Both the position numbers and the translations under genes were made by a program. This document shows positions 19,366-31,300 of a DNA stretch of 39,020 bases, piece after piece (position 1 is the stretch's first letter; each line of letters begins with the position of its first letter). Source of the DNA: Cytophagales bacterium (GTDB lineage: Bacteria > Bacteroidota > Bacteroidia > Cytophagales > JAHDFW01); the NCBI GenBank assembly GCA_020627945.1, contig JAHDFW010000014.1, positions 1 to 39,020 on the forward strand. The letters are read 5' to 3'. The notes under the pieces were generated by a model that made no database searches, had not been told where the DNA came from, and saw only the letters and a program-made list of their open reading frames with translations.

Positions 19366-22300
19366 GGTGGTTAACTCCACAGAAACAGAATCATTTCCTT
19401 TGTTTTCTAACCGCTCCGCTAATTCCTTAACAGTTTTTGCATGAAACAAATCACTTAACTGTACGTCTAAACTAGTTTGTGAGGAAATTCTTAATACTAC
19501 TTGCATAGCCATTAAACTATGTCCTCCTAACTCATAAAAATTATCCTCTATTCCTACTTTTTCAACACCTAGAACCTCCGACCAAATCTCTGCTATTGTC
19601 GCTTGCAACTTAGTTTCTGGTTCCACAACTAATTTACTTAACGTCTCAAAAGACCCTTTTGGAAGTGCCTTTTTATCTATTTTTCCATTTGGAGTTCTTG
19701 GTATTTCACCCAATTGCATGAAGAACATTGGAATCATATACGAAGGTAATTTATTACCAAGTAAGCTCCTTATTTCACCAATTTCTACAGATGACTTTGA
19801 ACTAGTAAAATAAGCTCCCAACTGTTTATCTCTACTCCCATTCTCAGAGACGATTACAACCGCTTGATCAATATTGTTAAGGGCTTCAAGTTGATTTTGA
19901 ATTTCCTCCAATTCAATTCTAAACCCTCTTATTTTAACTTGTTGATCTATTCTTCCCAAATATTCTAAATCTCCGCTTTCAAGCCATCGAACCAAATCTC
20001 CGGTTTTGTACATGCGTTCATCTGAAATATGGTTATAAGTTACATATCGTTCAGCCGTAAGTTGATCATTATTCAAATAGCCTTGTGTTACACTTTCACC
20101 AGATAAATAAAGTTCTCCTGGAATTCCAATTCCTAACAGATTCTGATCGGAATCTAATACAAAAGCTTTCGTATTCGCAATAGGCTTACCTACAACTTGT
20201 CTAGCGTCTACATCTTTAATTAAGTAATGGGTAGAATACGTAGTATCCTCAGATGGTCCATACAAGTTACGAACCACAATATTATCAAGGTCCAGCTGTT
20301 CTTTAATTTTTAACGGAATGGGTTCACCCGCCATATTAATTCCAACTACATTGGAAAGGTCACATTGAGACTCGACCAACTGCAATACAACACTTGGTAC
20401 TGTATTCAACAATATTTTAGTTTCTGAGGATAAGTATTTTGGAATCTCCGTACCGTCTTGAAGTAATCGGATTTTTTTACCAGACACTAATCCATAAAAC
20501 AATTCATATATAGATAAATCAAAGGAATACGAGGTTGCTGCAAAAAGTGTGTCCGCCTTAAGAGAACTAAACTCATCCAACGCCCAATGCAAGAGCGAAG
20601 TAAGGTTACCATGAGTAATGGAAACACCTTTAGGTAAACCGGTGGAACCTGAAGTATAAATAACGTATGCTAATTGACTTGCCTCAATTTCTAAATTAGA
20701 AATCTCGTTTGTCGATTTATCCGCCTTTTCAATAAGTTGCTCAAGCACAATAGTTTTGACATCAACTTCTTCTAAATTTCCAGCGTAAGCTTCAGAGCAT
20801 AGAATAAACTGAGCATCACTATTACTAATCATGTATTTAATTCGATCAGCAGGATATTTCGGATCCACAGGCACATAAGCTGCACCTGCTTTTAAAATTG
20901 CTAAAAGAGCCACCACCATGTCAACCGATCGATCTACCATAATTGGTAAAATTGTCGCTTTTGTCACACCTTCATCCAACAGAACATTTGCCAAACCATT
21001 AGATTTCTCATCTAAATTTTGATAAGTGATTTGCTGATCCTCAAAATGAAGAGCAATCTTTTCAGGGTTATTTTTCACTTGTTTTTTAAATAACCCAAGA
21101 ACATTCAAGCTATGATCGTACTCTAAATAAGTATTATTAAAATCCTCTAATACCAATTTCTTTTCGTTATCAGAAAGCAATTGAACCGAAGCTAACTTCA
21201 AATCTGGATTCTGAATAATTTCACGCGCAACTTGCTTAAAATGCTCTGCAAAACGTTCTATACTTTCACTTTTAAAAAGTTTTGTGGCATAGGTAAGACT
21301 AAATGATAATTGATCAGCATTTTCCCAAGCTTCTAACGTAAGGTCAAATTTTGAAGTGGTAACATCTGTTCCAAACCGCGAAATCTCCAATCCTTTAATA
21401 GATCGAGGTTTCTTTTCTTGGTCACGTAAGTTTTGGAAAATAAACATGGTGTCAAACAGCGGATTCCTACTTAAATCTCGTACAACATCAAGTTTCTCGA
21501 CTATATCTTCAAACTGATAGGTCTGATTATCGTACACTTCAAGTGTGTTTTCCCTCACCTGATTTAAAAAGTTCGAAAACGTTAAATCTTTATTTGGGTA
21601 ATTTCGAAGTGCAATAGTATTTACGAACATTCCGATAATATGCTCCAAATCGGAATGAGATCTTCCTGCAATTGGAGATCCTACCACAATATCTTCCTGA
21701 TTAGAGTATTTTGCTAACGTAACGTTATAAATAGCTAACAATAATATATATAATGTAGAACCAGACTGTTTGACAATTTCCTTGAGCGCTAAACTTTCTG
21801 ATTCACTGAAAGAATCATAGATTTGAGCTCCATCAAAAGTTTGAACAGGTGGACGTGAATAGTCCGGATGTAAATTCAACACTGGAATTTCTCCTGAAAA
21901 TTGATCCATCCAAAAAGATTCTTGCTTTTGCATTTTGTCACTTTTGGACCATTCATTCTGCCAATTAGCGTAATCTTTATACGTTAATTTAACGGGCTCT
22001 AATTCCTTTCCTTCATAAAGATCCAGAAACTCCTGAACAAGAATTTGCATCGAAACACCATCAGAAATAATATGATGCATGTCTGTCATTAAAACAAACT
22101 CCTCTTCTCCAAGTTTAATCAGCCCCACCCTAAATAAGGAAGCGCTACTTAAGTCAAACGGTCGAATAAAATCTTTTACGATTCTACGAGCATCTTCTTT
22201 AGTAGAATCATAATTTTCTATCTCAACGTTAATTCCTTCGATAATCACCTGAACTGGTTTCCCTTCAACTATTTTAAATGAAGTTCTCAAACTGTCGTGT

Positions 22301-25300
22301 CGGTCCAACAACTGATCAAAGGCATTCTGCAATTTATTAACGTCCAATGCTCCAACCAAATTCATGACAACTGGCATATTATACGTAGTGTCAAGAGGTT
22401 GTAATTGGTTTAGAATATACATTCTACGTTGCGCGGCAGAAATCGGATAATGATCTCTTTTTTCTATCGGTTTAACGTCAAAGTGATCTCCTTGTCCTTT
22501 AGATTCTATTAATTCAGCAAGTTCTCGAATGGTAGGTGCGATAAAAATACTTCTAATCGGAATTTCAACATTCAAGTGTTTATGAACTGCACTGGCAACT
22601 CTTGTAGCTTTTAAACTATGTCCACCTATTTCGAAAAAATTATCATTTATACTAATCTGAGGTTTCGCCAAAACATCCTTCCAAATCGATTGAACAGTTA
22701 ATTCAATATTATTCCTAGGTGGTACATACTGATTATCTCCAGAACGACTTAAATCAACTTCGGGTAATGCTCTACGGTTAACTTTCCCACTTGCCGTGGT
22801 AGGAAATTGAGCAAGTACTACGAAATGAGAAGGAACCATATAATCTGGAAGCAATTCAAGCATAAATGCTCGCAAGTCCAGTGTTTCAATATCATCTTGG
22901 GATTGAACATAAGCAACTAGTTCTTGCTCATTATTAACCAAAACTTTAGTGGTTACTATCGCATTTTGAACTTTAGGATGATTTAAAAGTCTGCTTTCTA
23001 TTTCTCCCAGCTCAATTCTAAACCCTCTTACCTTAACCTGTTGGTCAATTCGACCCAAATATTCTATTTCTCCATTTGGTAAGAGTCTCCCTAAATCACC
23101 AGATCTATATAACCTAGAACTTGGGTTTAAAGGGTTTTCTACAAAACGTTGTGCAGTAAGTTCGTCTCGGTTCAGATATCCTCTACTCACTCCATATCCG
23201 CTAATACAAATTTCTCCAGGAATTCCGACAGGGAGAACATTTAAATCAGAATCCATTAAATAGGCTTCTAAAGAAGGAATTACTTTACCTATATTACTTT
23301 TACCTATTTTAATTTCTTCTTCGGTTATCTCTTTATATGTTACATGGACGGTAGTTTCTGTAATACCGTACATATTGATCAGCCTCGTATCTGGATATTT
23401 CTGATACCATCGATTCAAAGTAGCTGGTTGCAACGCCTCCCCTCCAAAGATCACGTAATTCAAGTTCAATTCAGATGCTTCATGGGCCAGCTCCTCTTCA
23501 ATCAAATTAACAAAAAGTGAAGGGATTTGATTTAATACTGTGACGTTTTCACGAATCAACAACTTTCTAAACTCAGTAGGGCTTGAGGCTATTTCTTTTG
23601 GCACAATTACAACCTTTCCACCTTTAAATAATGCTCCAAAAATTTCCCAAATTGAGAAGTCAAAACAGAATGAGTGAAACAATGTCCATGTATCATTTTC
23701 ATCAAAATGGAACTCATAACCCTGCTTACCAAATCCAGAATTAGATAATAAAGAGACTACATTACCATGTTCCACCAAAGTTCCCTTTGGTACTCCTGTA
23801 GAACCTGAGGTATAGATTACATACGCAATGCTTTCAGGAGACGAAATAGAAGTCAAATTAGTATTCGGAAGATCATTTACTCGATCCAAGTTTTCACTTA
23901 AATCCATCAACTCTACCGTTACCCCTTCAAGAGCTGGATGATCAGCCTGATTGGTAAGAATCAAATCTACATTACTATCCGTAATAAAATGATGAATTCT
24001 ATCTTTTGGATAGTTAGGATCAATTGGAACATATCCTGCACCACTTTTAAGTATTGCTAAGATTCCAACGATCATTTGTTCAGAACGATCCGTAAATAAC
24101 CCAATTAAGTCATCAGGTTGTACCGTTCTTTTACTTCTTATATAATGAGCAAATTGATTGGCTTTACTATTCAGTTCGCTATAAGTCAAACTTATATCAT
24201 CAAACTTAACGGCTATTTGATTTGGAAATGCTAGAACTTGCTGTTCAAAAATCTCATGAATCTGAACATTAGGATATGTAATTTCCTTAAGGTTTGAATG
24301 AGCAACTAAACTAAGCTGCTCAGAGTCAACTAATTTTAAGGCTTTAATGGAAGTAACTCCCGCCGTTATTTGATCCGAAACATTGAGAAGTCGATCTATC
24401 AAATCATAATCATGGAAGTACCGTTGATCAAAATCTAAAATAAGTTTAAGTCCATCAAAAGTCTCCCTAACCAATAACTGAACTTGATTTTCAGAATAAG
24501 TATTAATCGATTTCAGAGGAACATCTTCTCCCAACAGGTTCAATTTGAAGTACGTTTGATAATTGTAGTAAAACGAAATCTCTTCCTTTCCAATAATTTT
24601 ATTTTGGAGTAAAAAAGAAACATTTTGTCGTTCTCCAAGTTCTTTTTTCTGGGATTTAACGTAGTTAAAATAATCAAGCACTGAATCTGAATTATCCCAA
24701 CAACTGGCAGCAAAGCAGACTGGAATGCTATGATAGTAACAACCCATACCTTGCAATTGATCCTTTGTTCTCCCTCCTAATAATTCTCGAATAGTAAAAT
24801 CAGTTTCTGTTCGAGTATGAATCTTAATTAAAAGCGCAAATAAAGATTTAAAGTATAATGAAACTGATATTTTATTTGAACTGCAATACGACTCAATTGC
24901 AGAAATTTGGGATTCGGTCAAATACGTTTGACGAGAAATCAGATTATCTTCTTCAGAATTCAGTAAATGACCTTGATGATAAACATGCAGCGGCTCGACT
25001 TCAGCCAATTTATTTGTCCAGTATATTTCAGTTTCATGAGAATCAAAATGGTTGTTATGCCAATTTACATAGGAGGAAAACACATTATCAGTTGTGTAAT
25101 CAACCTCCCGATTCTCCATCAACGATTGATAAATTTCGGTGGCTTTCTCAAAAAACAATTTAAAGCTCCATCCATCAAAAATAACATGATGAGCACAAAG
25201 CAATGAAAAATACTGTTGATCACTATTCTTAATTAAAACATGACGTAGTAATTCCGTAGAATCAAAGTTATACGGCACCTTTGCCTCAGCCTCAATTAAT

Positions 25301-28300
25301 TTTTCAATTTCATTTATCGCAAGACCATCGACTTGAATTAATTTATGCTCAAGAGAGGTGTCCGTCTTAAAACCTTGATATATATCATTGTCCCGAACAA
25401 CAATTTTCGTTCTAAGTGAGGGGCTTAATGCTATAACTTTCTGCACGGCTTGTTGCCAAACTTCTACATTTAAATCTCGATTCAATTCTACATAAAACGC
25501 AAGGCTATGGGCAGCGTCTTCTGGATTAAGAATCGTATCTAAATAAAGATCTCTTTGTATGGTAGTCAGAGGTAGAAGTTCAGAATAATCACTCTTTGAA
25601 ACGCCCAAATGACTATACAAAGAGTCTTCTTGACCTGTGGAAAGTTTAAAATCCGACAACTCCTGATATGGTTGAGCAACTACTTCTTTAAGCAAATTTT
25701 TAAACCAATCCGCCATTAAGTTCACTTTCGACTCGTGGAATAGATCAGTGTTATAATTCATAAGGAAGGTAAGCCCTCCATTTGTTTCTTTAACGGTAAG
25801 CAATAAATCATTCCGCGCAACACCCGCCTCATGATTAATACCTTTGGATTGAACCCCTTCTAATTTTTCACTTTGCTGAAGTTGCTCTACCGTATTTAAA
25901 TTCTGCAACGCAAAGCTTGCGTTAATTAGGTTACCCGTTGTTCCTAATTCTGCAGCGCTATACTGCTCCAAAATCTTTTCGAACGGGTACATGTTATGAT
26001 CCAAAACATCCAGATAGCGATTCTTTACTTCATCTAGATATGTGGCAAATGATTTATTACCAGACGGATAATTTTTGATTCCCAACACTCTAACAAAATA
26101 CCCGACTAACTTTTCTAATTCTGGTTTATTCCTACCAGAAGTTATAGATCGAATGGTAACCTCTTCAGAACTACTAATTTTGGACAAAAACAGAGTATAA
26201 ATCGACATTAAAAGCACGTTCAACGTTACCTTCTGTGATTTTGCCAAGTCATATAAACCATTTACCAATTCATCTTCAATCCAAAAAGGTAAAGTCTTAC
26301 CAGGTTGCTCCAAAGCCATACCAGAGCGCATTTTATCGTAAGGAAGATCTAAAGAACGAATTCCTCCATCGAAATGTTTATCCCAGAATACTTTTAATTC
26401 TCCAATGGTCTTATCGCTTAATTGTTCGTTTTCCCAAGCAACAAAATCCATAAACTGGAATTCAGTAGGGCTATAATCCAATTCAGATTTACCAGAACTA
26501 TAATTATTATACAATTCAACGGCTTCACTAATCATTAGTCCCATTGACCATCCATCACTTATGATATGGTGCATTGCGTACATTAACACATTGCGTTGTT
26601 CGGGAAGTACAACCAGAGATGCTCTCAACAAAGGTGGAGTACTGAGGTCAAAAGGAGTTCTTGCATTGGCGTCCAAATGCTCTATCAATAGCTCTTCAGC
26701 ATTAGTACGACTTGATAAGTCTACTACGCTCAATTCAAACGGTACCGCTTCATTTATTTTTTGAAAAGGTTCTCCTTCCAATTCAAGGAAGCTTATTCGT
26801 AATGCCTCATGACGTTTAATTATTTCATTAAAGGCCTGTTTAAAAGCCTCAACATCCAAATCTCCGTTCAATACATTCTTACCAGAAAGTATATAAGTAG
26901 TGCTCCCACCCTGAACTTGATCAGCTAACCAAAGTTGTTTCTGAGCAAAAGAAAGTGGATAGTGTTCCTGCTTAGAAATTTTCTTAATTTGATCATAGCG
27001 GCTCGTATTTTTACCAGATAGGAGTTTTGCTAAGCCTTTAATGGTTGGGTTTCCGAATAGCTCACGTAAGTTAATCGGTAATTCTAAGTTTTTCTGCACT
27101 AAAGAGACAAAGGCTCCAGCATGTAGGGAATGTGCACCTAATTCAAAAACATTATCATTTCTTCCGATCTTAAAATCGGCCTGATTTATTTTTCCTAAAA
27201 CCTTAACCCACAACTGCTCCAATTCTTTCTCCAAACCTTCTTCTGGAGCTTCATAATTCACAGCATTCTCTTGAAGTTCCTCAGGCTCTGGTAACGCTTT
27301 ACGATCAATTTTTCCATTAGCAGTAATAGGAACCTGATCAATTCTTATAATTACACTCGGAATCATGTAATCAGGTAAATGTTCACCTATTAGCCTTTTA
27401 ATCTCATCATTGCTTATAGATTCACTTTCTACAACATATGCACATAGAAATTTCGAATGATTATTATCTCCTTTGGCAAGTACAATTGCTCTATGAACCT
27501 GAGGTATTAATTGTAATTGATTTTCAATCTCGCCAAGCTCGACTCTAAATCCCCTGATTTTAACCTGAAAATCTTTCCTTCCCAAGAATTCCATGTTCCC
27601 GTCAGGCATCAATCTACCTAAATCACCAGTTTTATACATCATTGCATCTGGTAGTCGAGAATATGGGTCTTTTACAAATTGGGCACTTGTTTTCTGTTCG
27701 TCATTGGCATAACCTCGCGCAACTCCAACTCCTCCAATATGTAATTCTCCAGCAACACCTTTAGGAACTGGGTTTCCAAAATCATCTAAAATATAGAAGA
27801 AATTATTGTCAATAGGCACTCCATACGGAATACTTATTTGATCCTCCTCCACAGTTTCGATCGGATAGTAATTTGACCATACTGTCCCTTCAGTAGCACC
27901 ACCTAAACTAATATTTTGGGCATTTGGGAAGTATTTCTTTATTCTATTTGAAAGTGTAACAGGAATCCAATCACCACTCATAAAAACTAACCTCAGGTCG
28001 GTTTGTTGGTAATCTGTTTCAGAGGTTTCAATCATATCTACCAAATAATTCATGGTAGTAGGAACTGAGTCCCAAAACGTGATTTTCTCCTTTATCATCA
28101 AAGACATTAGTCTTTCTGGATCTTCAACTTGATCTTTTTTGGCAATGACAACCGTTGCTCCGCATGCTAAGGTTCCAAAAATATCATACACCGATAAATC
28201 AAAACACATTGAAGTAATAAACAACAATCTATCACCTTGCCCTACGTCAAATTTCTTATTAACCCAGTTTATAAGATTTACCGCCGAATGATGTTCGATC

Positions 28301-31300
28301 ATTACACCTTTTGGCCTACCTGTGGAACCGGAAGTATAGATAGTGTAAGCTAAGTCTTGGCTATTCTTGATTAAATTAGGGCTTTCTGAAGAACTAATTT
28401 TAATCGATTCCGAATCGAGACGAATTCCCTGAACCTTTTCTTTCATATCACTGATCACTTGATAATCGTGATCAACAAGAATTTTAGAAGCGTTAGAATT
28501 CTCAAGAATATATTTCTGACGATCAATTGGATAGGTAGGGTCAATTGGAACATAGGCACCACCTGCTTTTAAAATACCGTACATAGCTATGATCATATCA
28601 AAGCCTCTGTCCGTAATAACACCTATATTCTCGGCATTCTCAACTCCAAGATCAATAAGATAATTTGCAACTTGGTTTGCTTTTGTTTCTAACGCCTGAT
28701 AAGTAAGGCTTTTTCCATCTTGAGTCAACGCAATAGCATTTGGAGTTATTTGAACTTGTTCTTCAAACAACTGATGCATCGACTTTTCTTTCGGATAATC
28801 TACAATCGTATTATTAAATCCATACAAAATTTTCTCTCGATCATCCTCTTCGAGAATCAAATTGGTATTAAACTCATTTTGTAGGTTTTCGACGAATTGC
28901 TGCAGTATATTTAAGTATAATTGGATTGCATATTCTACATCACCATCATGGAAGAAGGCCTTAGCATATTTAACTTGGACTCTTAATCTCCCTCCCGTTT
29001 TATCGACCTCAAAATCAAATAACGTATTCGTCATTTGATTCGCTTGAGTTCTTTCAACTTCATCTGTTAATCGAAATTCAGCAGTGGACAACTGCTCAGA
29101 AAGTTTTGCTTCGTTTCGAACATGAAAATCAGTAAAATTGAAAATACAATCAAAGATTGGGTTTTCTGCAGAAGCCTGTGAATCTACCAGTGTTGAAATT
29201 TCGACTAAATCAATTTCATGTTGCTTAACCTCGACCAAGTAATTTTGAACTTCACTAAGTAAATCCGCATATGTCTTAACCTGCGCAAAATCGACACGAA
29301 TAGGTATCGTGTTTAAGAAACATCCAAGAATTTTTTCCCCATCTTCTATTTCTGGCCGATGATGCGAAACAACTCCAGTAACTACATCCTTTTCGGACGT
29401 AATGAGATGCATCAAATATAGGTATGCACTTAAATAAAGAGCTTTAGCAGCGACTCTATTTACCTTAACAACCTCATCCAAGGATTGTATAAATTGTGCA
29501 CCTTCAAACCGAGTGGCATAAATCATCCCCAATTCCTGATTAAGTTTTTTACCAGAAATATTGAACGGAAGTTTATTCCTAGTATAGCCAGCAAGCAATT
29601 GTTTCCAATACTCCTGATTATCCAGATTCGCTTTTTTTGCTAAATTAAGTGCACAAAAGTCTTTATATGAATGTTTAAGGTCTTCTAGGCCATTAAGCTC
29701 ATTCAAAGCTGGGTTAGCACATAAATTTACTAACTCCGTACTGAACGCATTAACACTCCAACCATCAAGTATTGCATGATGAACGCTCCAAATAATTTGA
29801 TAAGTTGTATCATCCGTTTTAAATGCAGTTATGTACCATAAAATATCCCCGTCAAACGAGTATCGTTTTTGGGTATCAGCCGACATATATGCATTGATTT
29901 GCCCTTGTTGCTCAACTTTCGACAACTTACTTAAATCCTTAATCTCAACGGGCAAATCACCAAGTTGGACCACTACTTTCGTTGGTTCTGAAAGTGCATG
30001 GAGATAAAATCTCGTGCGAAGGATATCGTGTTTTCGCACCAACAATTGTAAGGCATGTTCAAAAACTTCTACATTCGGAATATCCAACGCATACACAAAC
30101 TGGTCGTAGTACACAGGCTCTTCGGGACGTAAAATAGAACTATAAATCATCCCAGCTTCTATAGAACTTAACGGATAAAGGTCGTCATATTGCTTAGGCA
30201 AGACCTCTAAATTTTGTTCAACCGATGCAATTCGTGCCTTAAATTCCTCAATCTCAGAATAACCTAACTCAAGTTGATCCTGAATCGAAAATTGTACATT
30301 ATTAGGTTCTTCAAGTGCAATTGATAATTCTCTAATTGTAGGATATTTGAACACCAAATGTGCGGATAGGTCAATTTCTGCTTGTTGCTTAACATCAATT
30401 ACAACCTTAATAACTTTGAGTGAATCTCCTCCCAAAAGGAAAAAATCATCATCGATACCAATTTTAGGGTTTTTAAGAACATCCTCCCAAACTTTAACCA
30501 ACGCTCGTTGCAATTCAGATTCTGGAGCTATGTATTTCTGACGAACCCCTAACGAGTTTTCAATTGGGTCTGGTAACGCTTTTTTATCAATCTTACCGTT
30601 GGACGTCAATGGAATTTGGTCAATTTCAACAAAATAAGATGGCACCATATGCTTTGGAACCTGTTCGTTGAGAAACGAAATTAATGCTTTAGAATCAGGT
30701 AAATCTTCACCTATAAGGTATGCAACTAATTGTGGCTCATCATCTAGTAAGGTCATTGCTAACACCACACATTCCTTAATTGCGGAATGTTTGGTAAGGT
30801 GATTTTCAACCTCCCCTAATTCAATACGAAATCCTCGAATTTTAACCTGAGCGTCATTTCTTCCAAGATATTCAAAATCTCCATTTGGTAGTTTTCTGGC
30901 AAGGTCTCCAGATTTATACCAGCGTTGAGAAGAATCATATGGGCTAACAATAAAACGTTCTCCAGTAAGTTCTTCCCTGTTTAAATATCCGCGAGCAACT
31001 CCATCTCCAGCAACATACATTTCACCTGGAATACCATCAGATAATAATCTTTTATTCTCATCCAGAACATACAATTGAAGAGTAGGTATTGCAACTCCAA
31101 TATTACTAACGTTGTTATCTATTTCCGTTTTACCAATTTCCTTATATGTAACATGTACAGTTGTTTCGGTAATACCGTACATGTTGATCAGTTTGGTAGA
31201 AGGATATTTCTTGTTCCATTCCTTCAACTTTCCTGGAGACAGCGCCTCGCCACCAAAAACAACATAGCGTAAACCTAAATCTGCATCAGTACTAATGGTG

